DNA of 6,119 nt from Verrucomicrobiota bacterium (GCA_008932955.1 WBXE01000144.1:1-6119), one strand, 5' to 3'; counted from the first letter of the stretch, positions 1-6,093 are shown. Numbers and translations: made by a program. The notes: a model not told the origin generated them from the sequence alone.

Positions 1-30
1 CTTGAGTACATGCTGAAGGCTCGGTTCATG
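1..30 (-). CDS. possible 5' end of a gene cut by the window edge
   Basis: On the minus strand an ATG at 30-28 opens a frame reading MNRAFSMYS that runs off the left edge. GGAAGG (minus strand, positions 43-38) lies seven bases before this ATG, a better ribosome-site placement than any other gene here has. If real, this gene would lie downstream of the M23 gene on the same strand, with the repeat cluster between them. The competing reading is a plus-strand gene ending here: frame 1 is open from base 1 and stops at TAA 55-57, with the last residues (PSARRQ) read from the first tandem repeat unit. Too little sequence remains to name a product or choose firmly between the two. Confidence 0.25.
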
Positions 31-43
31 GTCGATCCTTCCG

Positions 44-123
44 CACGACGACAGTAAGGTCGTCGCTCCGCACGACGACAGTAAGGTCGTCGCTCCGCAC
101 GACGACAGTAAGGTCGTCGCTCC
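44..123 (-). repeat. three tandem 27-bp GGAG-headed hairpin repeats (REP-like)
   Basis: A 27-base unit occurs three times with no mismatches (40-66, 67-93, 94-120). Read on the minus strand, each copy is GGAG, then stem arm CGACGAC, a six-base loop CTTACT, the matching arm GTCGTCG, then TG. The three complete elements span 69-44, 96-71 and 123-98. The seven-base arms are perfectly complementary, so each unit can form its own hairpin, and arms of neighbouring units can also pair. The array lies about 50 bases past the stop of the M23 gene and in that gene's direction. The GGAG head fits what is known of REP elements. Perfect identity between units suggests recent expansion or homogenisation. 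A rho-independent terminator is less likely because no T-tract follows. Confidence 0.9.
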
Positions 124-127
124 CCAC

Positions 128-156
128 AGCGGCGGTCATAGACACGCCGCTACAAT
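128..156 (-). repeat. GTAG-headed dispersed palindrome, copy A (REP-like)
   Basis: Read on the minus strand, this 29-base element matches 4200-4228 on the plus strand at 28 of 29 positions; the only difference is T instead of C at the start of the loop. It has a GTAG head (153-150), with arms AGCGGCG (minus 151... shared with the head) and CGCCGCT pairing across positions 145-151 and 128-134, and a ten-base loop at 135-144. It begins 17 bases past the M23 stop codon and is oriented like that gene. A GC-rich palindrome headed by GTAG at gene ends is the classic REP pattern. It may stabilise the mRNA 3' end or help termination; that role is inference. Confidence 0.85.
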
Positions 157-172
157 ATTGCCATGCTCTGAT

Positions 173-928
173 TCAGCGCCGCGGCGCGAGCATGCGGGCG
201 AGAGCTGATGGCGAGCAAGCGTCGGCCGCGGCGTGGTGCAGGGCCTGCACGGTGGCCGATGGGTCGAGTCGCTTGAGTGGCTGGAGGGCGTAGCCGCCGC
301 TGAGAACCACTTCATCGCTGGCACGCATTTCAAAATGCAGATGCGCCGGATAGGCACCGTGCGCGGTGCCCACCGTGCCAAGCTGCATGCCGCGGCCGAT
401 GAGCGTGCCTTGCGCCACGTCGATGCGGTCCAAATGGGCGTACATCGACTGCAACAGCGGACCATCGGGCGTGCGGTGGGCCAGAATCACGACATTGCCC
501 CAGCCTGTGGCCGGTTCGCCTGCATAGACGACCATGCCATCGGCCGTGGCGAACACCGGATCGCCCAAATCGGTATTCATTCCACCGATGCCGTTGAGGT
601 CATCGCCGAGGTGGCGGCCGCCGTGTGCTGGGTTCATTTCCCAGAACGCCTGGGCATTGTAGGTGAAGCCGCCATGCTCCGAGCCCAGCGGTAAGTCAAA
701 CCGCGCCGCCTGCGGAATTTGCGCCCGCTGCCAAGCGGATGGAAAACACCAGCGCTCATCCACCTCGCCGCTGCCGGGCATTCCCAGCGGCGCGTCGGCC
801 TCCTGATACGCCAGCCACGCGTCCCCAAGCGCCGGGCTTTTGCCAGCCCGCCACAGCAGCCACACGACGAGTGCCGCCATGGCTGCCACCATCACAAACC
901 ACCCCAATCCCAGCCCGAATTTTTGCAC
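173..928 (-). CDS. membrane-anchored M23 family metallopeptidase (LytM-type peptidoglycan endopeptidase)
   Basis: This 251-residue protein is a probable zinc endopeptidase that cuts peptide cross-bridges of peptidoglycan in the periplasm. One hydrophobic segment at residues 4-26, followed by RAGK, looks like an uncleaved signal anchor with the catalytic part outside the cytoplasm. The M23 signature is complete: H106xxxD110 (in GGRHLGDD), H165 (YAHLD) and H196-L-H198 (PAHLHFEM). By family knowledge H106, D110 and H198 bind zinc, and H165 and H196 are catalytic. VFATADGMVVYAG and GWGNVVILAH (about 125-151) fit the beta-sheet core. The start is a GTG at 928-926, the only start codon before an in-frame stop at 973-971; a GGAGG lies 14 bases upstream, rather far. 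It is divergent from the 3D lipoprotein, another envelope gene. As an alternative, active M23 proteins can also be autolysin regulators or lysostaphin-like, but the full residue set argues for an active enzyme. Confidence 0.93.
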   Translation of the reverse strand: MQKFGLGLGWFVMVAAMAALVVWLLWRAGKSPALGDAWLAYQEADAPLGMPGSGEVDERWCFPSAWQRAQIPQAARFDLPLGSEHGGFTYNAQAFWEMNPAHGGRHLGDDLNGIGGMNTDLGDPVFATADGMVVYAGEPATGWGNVVILAHRTPDGPLLQSMYAHLDRIDVAQGTLIGRGMQLGTVGTAHGAYPAHLHFEMRASDEVVLSGGYALQPLKRLDPSATVQALHHAAADACSPSALARMLAPRR

Positions 929-1117
929 GCGACAAGCGTCTGCCTCCCTCGCCTCGAAATCAAGTGAAAATCAAGCCATTGGAAATGAACGACTTACAGA
1001 TTAGGTCCTGAGTTTTTTTACTAACGGCAGCATTTTATGTTTGCGCTAGCCCCTCTGCACGCTTTAGAAGGTCGGGACATCCCAAAAACGCAGCCGCCAA
1101 ATATTAACCCATTTCAC
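929..1117. other. divergent intergenic region, M23 peptidase / 3D lipoprotein
   Basis: This 189-base spacer must hold the promoters of both flanking genes. The middle (about 960-1040) is visibly richer in A and T than its surroundings and includes a run of seven T at 1013-1019. I see no convincing -35/-10 pair on either strand: TTGGAA at 979-984 has no good partner 16-18 bases on. An ATG at 1037 is in frame with the lipoprotein gene and would add 27 residues in front of its signal peptide; it is judged non-functional. No palindrome like those at the gene ends is present. Confidence 0.5.
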
Positions 1118-1780
1118 ATGATTTTCCGCCGCCTTGCCCTCGCTGTCACAGCGTCATCCACTCTCTTTCTTGCCAGTTGCGGCAATTCAGGTTTAGCCAA
1201 TCTTCCCCAATCAACGATGCGAGGCCTCGGCGGCATTGGCGGCTTTTTCGCCCATTCCGAAAGCTTCCCCACCGCCGCGCCTTCCGAGAAAACCCTCGCC
1301 GCAGCGGCCTCCAAACCCAAGGATCGCCACCACATGCCGGTGTACGCATTTGCCGACCGCACCCGCATCATTCGCACCACTGCCTACACCGATAGCGAGT
1401 CGGATCACCTCATTTACGGCAACAGCAACGCCACCGGCACGCCGCTGCGTTACACCAACCGCGTCCGCAGTGCTGCCGCTGACTGGTCGTTCTATCCGGT
1501 CGGCACAGTCTTCCGCATCTCCGGCTTGCCCTACCTCTACGTGGTGGACGACTACGGATCGGCCCTCGCTGGCAATGCCACGGTGGATATTTACGAACCC
1601 ACCAAGGACCTCATGAACGTCTGGGGCAGCCGTCAGGTAGAGATGACCGTCGTTCAATGGGGCTCGTTCAACCGCAGTGCGGAGATTCTCAGCCGGCGCA
1701 CCAGCTACGGTCATTGCCGCCAAATGCTCTCCAATATCATCCGCCAGAAGCCCGACGCCGGCCGCGTCGCTAAACTCTGA
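1118..1780 (+). CDS. 3D-domain lipoprotein (probable peptidoglycan-associated or hydrolase-like)
   Basis: This 220-residue protein is a predicted lipoprotein. The first 21 residues have a basic start (MIFRR), a hydrophobic stretch and the lipobox L18-A-S-C21, so C21 would be lipidated. G22 and N23 follow. Residues about 24-80 are a low-complexity linker rich in A, S and P. Residues about 83-182 match the 3D (Asp-Asp-Asp) domain found at the C-terminus of MltA-type lytic transglycosylases and in Gram-positive cell-wall hydrolases. Visible elements are TTAYTDSE (87-94), AAADW...YPVGT with D122, VVDDYGSALAG with D144/D145, VDIY with D157, and VWGSRQVEMTV (168-178). The three aspartates that name the domain are present. 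The MltA catalytic barrel is absent, so activity as a lytic transglycosylase is not assured. The ATG at 1118 is preferred over 1037 because it places the signal peptide at the N-terminus. No Shine-Dalgarno is visible. Confidence 0.92.
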   Translation: MIFRRLALAVTASSTLFLASCGNSGLANLPQSTMRGLGGIGGFFAHSESFPTAAPSEKTLAAAASKPKDRHHMPVYAFADRTRIIRTTAYTDSESDHLIYGNSNATGTPLRYTNRVRSAAADWSFYPVGTVFRISGLPYLYVVDDYGSALAGNATVDIYEPTKDLMNVWGSRQVEMTVVQWGSFNRSAEILSRRTSYGHCRQMLSNIIRQKPDAGRVAKL

Positions 1781-1822
1781 GCCGCAGGGCAGGCCGTTAT
1801 CATGCCGCGCTGAATTTGGTTA

Positions 1823-1841
1823 CATGGTGACAGTGACCATG
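1823..1841. terminator. weak hairpin in a convergent gap
   Basis: The 97-base gap between the lipoprotein stop and the methyltransferase stop contains one clear inverted repeat. Arm CATGGT (1823-1828) and arm ACCATG (1836-1841) are separated by seven bases. It has only six pairs, moderate GC and no T-tract on either side, so it is at best a weak bidirectional terminator. Its position between two convergent genes is the main argument. No repeat of the GTAG or GGAG type is found in this gap. Confidence 0.25.
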
Positions 1842-1877
1842 GAATTGTTCAATCCGTGTCATTTGTGGCATGGGCAA

Positions 1878-2954
1878 TCACAATTTCAAGGCGAGCAGGG
1901 CGAGCTCCTTGTGATGGACGCTGAGTTGCTGCAGGCGAAGGGTGGTGAAGCCGATGTCCGTTAGCGTGGCCAGCCATTGCGGCTTGTCCTCGATCTGGAG
2001 CAAATCGGTGAGCTTGAGGGTGATCAACACGCCGCGGATGGCCGGTGCCATCTTGCAGAAGCGCGCGCATTCCTTGAGCACCACCTCAGGCGATTGGTTC
2101 ATGTCGGACATGAACCAAGTCACGCCCGGCCCGAGGTCGCGCTTGCTGGCCAGCGCCGCGGGTTTGCGGCAGTGGAAAAACCAGGGCTTGTGAGTTGGGG
2201 CCTCGGCGCGCTTGGCGATGGCGGAGGCGAGTACGACGTCGGCCATTTTTGCGGGGTCGACGCCGATGGTGGAAATTCCGCGTTGCAAGAGTGCCAGCAC
2301 GACGCCGCCGGGGGCGCAGCCGAGTTCCACGACGACGTCGGCTGGGGTGAGGGCTAAGGCGAAAAACCGCAAGGCTTCCTCCAATTTCAGCCAAGCCCGC
2401 GACGGGGATTCCAGCGGCATCACCAACCCGGCATCGCCCGCTGGATCGGGACTGAGAAATGGCGCATGGCGGTGCAGGCCCGCCCAGAATTCCGTCGGCC
2501 CGAGCTCCACCACCGTGCCGATGAGCTGGCCCATCTGCGGGCTCTCAGCGCAAGGCAAGCCCTGCATCTTGCGCTCGAAATACCGGGCGTAGTGAATCAA
2601 CGCCGCCGCGTCGAGGCGTTGCTGCGCTTCCTCCCGCGTCGGCGCTTTGCCTAGCGAAAGACACAGGCGTCTGGCGCAGGCGAGTGGCGCCGTGAGCGCG
2701 TCGAGTGAAAATGGCGCATCCGCCTTGAAGGTCACGAATCCGCGGTGTTGATAGCTCAGGCGCCAACCGAGGGCCAGCGCATCGGCTTCCAACTTCAACG
2801 CCTTTTCCGACCCTGGATTGCAGAGGGCGAAAACAAACTCGGATTCCAGATGGTTCACAGTGCGCAGAGACTGGAAATGCCGATCCCATCCGGCAAGATG
2901 AATCGTCAATTTTGTGCTTTCCAGCGCCACCCGGCACGGCCAGCTTGGGGCCAT
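1878..2954 (-). CDS. RlmM-like SAM-dependent ribose 2'-O-methyltransferase
   Basis: This 358-residue protein resembles RlmM (YgdE), which methylates the 2'-hydroxyl of C2498 in 23S rRNA using SAM. The Rossmann methyltransferase domain covers about 180-358. The SAM loop is VELGCAPGG (209-217) with an acidic D233 after the next strand (GVDPAKM). The family's K-D-K-E catalytic set is visible: K190 (SRAWLKLEEA), D284 (FMSDM), K314 (ITLKL) and E350 (HHKEL). FVFALCNPGSEKAL near residue 40 matches the RlmM N-terminal strand. The part between it and K190 is about 35 residues shorter than I recall for E. coli RlmM, so the THUMP-like region looks reduced. The ATG at 2954-2952 is preferred, but GTG at 2930 and GTG at 2858 are possible; the last lies directly before the conserved region. 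The frame stays open up to 3161 only as antisense of the next gene. A different RNA target is possible. Confidence 0.87.
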   Translation of the reverse strand: MAPSWPCRVALESTKLTIHLAGWDRHFQSLRTVNHLESEFVFALCNPGSEKALKLEADALALGWRLSYQHRGFVTFKADAPFSLDALTAPLACARRLCLSLGKAPTREEAQQRLDAAALIHYARYFERKMQGLPCAESPQMGQLIGTVVELGPTEFWAGLHRHAPFLSPDPAGDAGLVMPLESPSRAWLKLEEALRFFALALTPADVVVELGCAPGGVVLALLQRGISTIGVDPAKMADVVLASAIAKRAEAPTHKPWFFHCRKPAALASKRDLGPGVTWFMSDMNQSPEVVLKECARFCKMAPAIRGVLITLKLTDLLQIEDKPQWLATLTDIGFTTLRLQQLSVHHKELALLALKL

Positions 2955-4206
2955 GAGCGAGCGCCCGCAACCCCTCGATCTAGCCGTCATCGGCGGTGGT
3001 GCGTCGGGGTTTTTCACCGCGCTGCAATACGCGGAATTGGCTGCCGGCAAACGCGTCGCCATCTTTGAAAAAAGCGCGCAGTTCCTCCAAAAAGTCCGCA
3101 TCTCCGGCGGCGGCAGGTGCAACGTGACCCACGCCTGTTTTGAGCCGCGCGAACTGGCCAAAAATTATCCGCGCGGCTCGCGCGAATTGCTCGGCGCTTT
3201 CCACCATTGGCAACCCGCCGATACCGTCGCGTGGTTCAAGCGCTGCGGGGTCATCCTCAAGACCGAGCCGGACGGGCGGATGTTTCCTAACACGGATTCC
3301 TCACAGACCATCATCGGCTGTTTCCTCGATCGCGCGGCCGAACTGAAGATTCCGCTCTATCAGAATCATCCACTCACCGGCATTCAGCGGCTCGCTTCCG
3401 GCGGATTTTCACTGCGCTTTGCCAATCTGGCCGAGCCGGTGGAGGCGCGCGCGGTGTGCCTAGCGACCGGTTCGCTGAAAGGCAGCCCGTTGCTCCAGCA
3501 GCTCAGCGGCCTTGAGCAACCCATCGCGGCGTTGGTCCCATCGCTCTTCGCATTCAACGTGAGCGACCGCCGCATCAGCGGCCTGGCAGGCGTCGCGCAT
3601 CCCAAAGTGGCGCTGCGCCGCGCAGGCTGCAAGCCGGCCCAACAAGGGCCGCTGCTCATCACTCACCGTGGTTTCAGCGGCCCCGCCATCCTGCGGCTAT
3701 CCGCGTGGGACGCCCGCGCGATGGCCGAAACCGATCACCATTTCCCCCTACTCATCGATTGGCTGCCCGAGTTGAAACCCGCCGAGCTCGTCGCGCGCTT
3801 TGCCGAGATCCGTCACAGCCAGGGAGCCAAACTCATTCGCAACACGCCGATTGCGCCCATTCCGCGGCGCCTGTGGGAGAGTATCGTCGCCGGCTGTGAC
3901 GTTGCCGATCTAACGACCTGGGGCCAATTGCCCAAGGCCGCGAGCCAACGCCTGCTAGACGAATTGAAGGCCGCGCGCTTCGAGGTCGTAGGCAAAATAA
4001 CCAACAAGGACGAGTTCGTCACTGCCGGCGGCATTGAGCGCAGTTCTATCGACTTTCAGACGATGCAAAGCCGCGTCACGCCCGGTCTGTATTTCACCGG
4101 CGAGTGCATCGATATTGATGGCATCACTGGTGGCTTCAACTTCCAAGCTGCGTGGACCACCGCCCACGTCGCCGCCACCGCCATCGCCAATCCACCTGCA
4201 TTGTAG
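2953..4206 (+). CDS. HI0933/BaiN-like FAD-dependent oxidoreductase
   Basis: This 417-residue flavoprotein belongs to the HI0933 (YhiN/BaiN) family of FAD-binding, NAD(P)H-linked oxidoreductases. Members are often labelled aminoacetone oxidase, and BaiN reduces bile-acid intermediates; the native substrate of most is unknown. The dinucleotide fold starts at DLAVIGGGASGF (9-20), with E39 ending strand 2. The family hallmark K47-VRISGGGRCNVT-H60 is intact. Next come GRMFP (108-112), ATG (171-173), THRGFSGPAIL (237-247), TAGGIE (357-362) and the C-terminal FAD motif GECIDIDGITGGFNFQAAW (383-401). The segment after ATG reads SLKGSPLLQQL and lacks the GSTGDGY stretch of many relatives. PSLFAFN (196-202) follows, as in a subgroup of the family. 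ATG 2953 puts the FAD motif at the usual distance; GGGG two bases upstream is a poor ribosome site. The upstream GTG at 2914 adds only unconserved residues. The TAG stop is part of a repeat. Confidence 0.95.
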   Translation: MSERPQPLDLAVIGGGASGFFTALQYAELAAGKRVAIFEKSAQFLQKVRISGGGRCNVTHACFEPRELAKNYPRGSRELLGAFHHWQPADTVAWFKRCGVILKTEPDGRMFPNTDSSQTIIGCFLDRAAELKIPLYQNHPLTGIQRLASGGFSLRFANLAEPVEARAVCLATGSLKGSPLLQQLSGLEQPIAALVPSLFAFNVSDRRISGLAGVAHPKVALRRAGCKPAQQGPLLITHRGFSGPAILRLSAWDARAMAETDHHFPLLIDWLPELKPAELVARFAEIRHSQGAKLIRNTPIAPIPRRLWESIVAGCDVADLTTWGQLPKAASQRLLDELKAARFEVVGKITNKDEFVTAGGIERSSIDFQTMQSRVTPGLYFTGECIDIDGITGGFNFQAAWTTAHVAATAIANPPAL

Positions 4207-4229
4207 CGGCGCGTCTATGACCGCCGCTA
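4200..4229 (+). repeat. GTAG-headed dispersed palindrome, copy B, overlapping a stop codon
   Basis: The stem is TAGCGGCG (4204-4211) with CGCCGCTA (4222-4229), eight perfect pairs around a ten-base loop. GTAG is at 4203-4206, so the TAG stop of the flavoprotein gene is itself the end of the repeat head. Bases 4200-4228 equal the reverse complement of 128-156 except for one loop base. Both copies therefore lie at gene ends and in gene orientation. The hairpin would form right at the stop codon; effects on termination or mRNA decay are inference. Confidence 0.88.
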
Positions 4230-4288
4230 GCCCATGAGCCGCCAATGCAGCCGCGCATGCCGCGCGTCTGTAAGCGCCATTGGCGTAA

Positions 4289-4312
4289 GGAGCGCCGGCT
4301 TCAGCCGGCGTG
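4289..4312 (+). repeat. GGAG-headed palindrome, copy C (REP-like)
   Basis: GGAG at 4289-4292 is followed by arm CGCCGGCT (4293-4300), a two-base loop TC and arm AGCCGGCG (4303-4310), then TG. The eight arm pairs are perfect. The element at 6094-6117 matches it at 22 of 24 positions. It shares the GGAGCG start and TG end with the tandem units at 44-123, although the stem sequence differs. It lies in the convergent gap, outside any gene. Confidence 0.85.
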
Positions 4313-4362
4313 TGTGGGCGCGGATGGAGCAGGGGATTTGACGCTTGTGTTAAGCAGGGCGA

Positions 4363-4386
4363 GACTGGCGGCGAGACGCCGCCGTC
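4363..4386. terminator. GC-rich inverted repeat between convergent genes, possible bidirectional terminator
   Basis: Arm GGCGGCG (4367-4373), loop AGA and arm CGCCGCC (4377-4383) form seven perfect pairs. Three more pairs (GAC 4363-4365 with GTC 4384-4386) add to the stem if T4366 bulges out. It begins about 60 bases past the permease stop. There is no T-tract on either side, so intrinsic termination of the textbook kind is not shown. It has no GTAG or GGAG head, so it is kept apart from the REP-like elements. Confidence 0.4.
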
Positions 4387-4446
4387 ACGGCCTGCGCCGG
4401 GGACCGCGCAGCCACAATGCATCTCATGTTACCTCACCCCGCCTAG

Positions 4447-5931
4447 TCAGGCCAAATTGCTGCGCTTGCGGCTGTAGGTGAAATAGATGATGAGGCCCGC
4501 GGCCATCCAAATGAACAGGCGCAACCAGGTATCGGGCGAGAGGAAGGCCATCATGCCAAGGCACAGTAGCGCGCCGATGATCGGCACCACCGGCACCCAC
4601 GGGCAGCGGAATTTGCGCGGCAGGTCCGGATTGGTGCGGCGCAACACGATCACCCCGATGCACACCAGCACAAATGCCAGCAGGGTGCCCACGCTGCACA
4701 TTTCACCAAACAAATTGCCCGGCAACAACGCCACCGCCGTGCCCACCACCACCGCAAACAAGGCGTTGCTTTTCCATGGCGTATGGCGCGTCGGATGAAT
4801 GTCGGAAAAAAACTTCGGTAGCAAGCCGTCCTGCGACATGGTGATGAAGACCCGGCTTTGACCTAACAAAAGAACCATGATCACCGAGGAAAATCCCGCC
4901 AGGATGGCCGGCACGATAAGTTGTTGGAGCCAATGGAATTGTTTTGGCAGGTGGTTCAGCGCGGTAGCCACCGGAGCCAGTTTGTCGAGTACGCCGTGGA
5001 ACTCGGTGTAATTGGCCAGCCCGGTGATGACCCACGAGAACAAGATATAGAGAATCGTGCAAATAAACAGCGAACCGAGAATGCCGATAGGCAGGTCGCG
5101 CTGCGGATTCTTGGCTTCTTGCGCCGCCGTCGATACCGCGTCAAACCCGATGTAGGCGAAGAAAATCATGCCCGCGCCGGTGAGCACGCCCTGCCAGCCG
5201 AAGTGATAGAGGGTGTGGCCATTGACCACTTCTGAGATTCGCGCGGGGATCATCGGGCTGTGGTTGGCGGGGTTGATATAGGCCCAACCGATGCTGATGA
5301 CCAATAGCACGATCATGAGTTTCACTGCGACCATGATGGTGTTGAACAGCGCGCTTTCCTTGGTGCCGCGCATCAGCAGCAGCGACATCATTACCACAAT
5401 GGCCGCCGCCGGCAGGTTGGCGATGCCGTGAATGACCGTGCCGTCCGAGAGTTTTTCCGAGTCAAACGGCGAGAGCGCCCATTGCAGCGGCATCTCAAAA
5501 TTCATCTGGTGGCAAAATTTCACGAAATACGCCGACCAACTCACCGCCACGGTGGCCGCGCCAATCGCATACTCCATCACCAAATCCCAACCAATGATCC
5601 AGGCTAGCAACTCGCCCATGGTGGCGTACGAATACGAGTACGCGCTGCCGGCCACCGGCACCGCCGAGGCGAATTCCGCGTAGCACAAACCCGCGAACGC
5701 GCAGGCAATGCCGCTGACTACGAACGACAGCACCACCGCCGGGCCGGCATTGTCCGCCGCCACTTTGCCGGTGAGCGAAAACAAGCCCGCTCCGATGACC
5801 ACGCCGATGCCCAGCGTGACGAGTTGGAACGCGCTGAGCGACCGCTTGAGCGTCGGGGTGTCGTAAAATGCTTCGGTGGCGTCGGCGCTGGCAACGATGA
5901 CATCGATGGGTTTTTTGCGGAACAGATTCAT
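4447..5931 (-). CDS. APC superfamily amino acid permease (CAT/YfnA-like)
   Basis: This 494-residue inner-membrane protein is a secondary amino acid transporter of the APC family, cationic amino acid transporter (CAT) branch. About twelve hydrophobic segments are visible, at roughly 33-55, 64-86, 105-130, 172-188, 196-217, 247-266, 282-304, 337-357, 388-404, 411-430, 446-464 and 468-486. Family signatures are GIGVVIGAGLF in segment 1 (41-51, the unwound substrate-binding helix), FFAYIGFDAVSTAAQEAKNP (257-276), SRVFITMSQDGLLPKFF (359-375) and the C-terminal RRTNPDLPRKFRCPWVPVVP (431-450). Substrate cannot be fixed from sequence; CAT-like relatives carry basic or branched-chain amino acids. The ATG at 5931-5929 (MNLFRKKP) is chosen because all residues in the longer open frame back to 6093 are low-complexity and unlike a transporter N-terminus. 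No Shine-Dalgarno precedes it; the leader is pyrimidine-rich. The gene is alone on its strand here. Confidence 0.95.
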   Translation of the reverse strand: MNLFRKKPIDVIVASADATEAFYDTPTLKRSLSAFQLVTLGIGVVIGAGLFSLTGKVAADNAGPAVVLSFVVSGIACAFAGLCYAEFASAVPVAGSAYSYSYATMGELLAWIIGWDLVMEYAIGAATVAVSWSAYFVKFCHQMNFEMPLQWALSPFDSEKLSDGTVIHGIANLPAAAIVVMMSLLLMRGTKESALFNTIMVAVKLMIVLLVISIGWAYINPANHSPMIPARISEVVNGHTLYHFGWQGVLTGAGMIFFAYIGFDAVSTAAQEAKNPQRDLPIGILGSLFICTILYILFSWVITGLANYTEFHGVLDKLAPVATALNHLPKQFHWLQQLIVPAILAGFSSVIMVLLLGQSRVFITMSQDGLLPKFFSDIHPTRHTPWKSNALFAVVVGTAVALLPGNLFGEMCSVGTLLAFVLVCIGVIVLRRTNPDLPRKFRCPWVPVVPIIGALLCLGMMAFLSPDTWLRLFIWMAAGLIIYFTYSRKRSNLA

Positions 5932-6093
5932 GGGTTGGCGAGGCAGTGGGGGCAGAGCGGGGGGCAAGCTCCGCAGCGGGACCTTGCGATGACCCGCGAC
6001 ACTAGGCCGTTCCATCGCCATCTGGCAATATCCGATTGTGCCCCGGTGGGTGAAATTGGCGACTCCGGCCCGCCGGCCATGAGCCGCTTCCAC
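5932..6093 (-). promoter_or_regulatory. upstream region of the permease gene
   Basis: This is the presumed promoter and leader of the permease. Next to the start the mRNA strand is C-rich (about 5932-5963) with no ribosome-binding motif. An imperfect hairpin is seen at 5964-5987: GCAAG pairs with CTTGC, then one mismatch and three more pairs around a six-base loop. I see no consensus promoter or recognised riboswitch. The open frames crossing this stretch are judged spurious. Confidence 0.3.

Larger units (their letters stand above)
4230..4446. other. convergent intergenic region with palindromes, no gene
   Basis: The gap between the flavoprotein and permease stops holds no supportable gene. 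Short open frames across it are GC-rich, change composition and run through palindromes. It contains the GGAG element at 4289-4312 and a separate inverted repeat at 4363-4386. The stretch between them has no recognised motif. Confidence 0.6.

Noticed and set aside
40..123. CRISPR array
   Set aside because: The 27-base units are directly abutting with no unique spacers between them, so this is a simple tandem repeat.
44..156. Classic rho-independent terminator for the M23 gene
   Set aside because: The hairpins are strong, but none is followed by a T-tract in the gene's direction; a terminating role is possible but not shown.
1037..1117. 27-residue upstream extension of the 3D lipoprotein from the ATG at 1037
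   Set aside because: It would bury the lipoprotein signal peptide and lipobox behind a hydrophilic N-terminus; the ATG at 1118 gives a standard signal peptide.
1211..1723. Minus-strand 170-codon open frame antisense to the lipoprotein gene
   Set aside because: The plus strand encodes a recognisable 3D domain over the same bases; the antisense product has no recognisable motif.
2955..3161. N-terminal extension of the methyltransferase into the flavoprotein gene
   Set aside because: These residues are the antisense of the conserved FAD-binding region and do not resemble any methyltransferase sequence.
3955..4422. Minus-strand 155-codon open frame across the flavoprotein 3' end and spacer
   Set aside because: It is antisense to conserved flavoprotein sequence and passes through two palindromes; composition is typical of GC-rich shadow frames.
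5932..6093. 54-residue upstream extension of the permease
   Set aside because: It is proline- and arginine-rich, has no transporter features, and MNLFRKKP gives a normal cytoplasmic tail before membrane segment 1.
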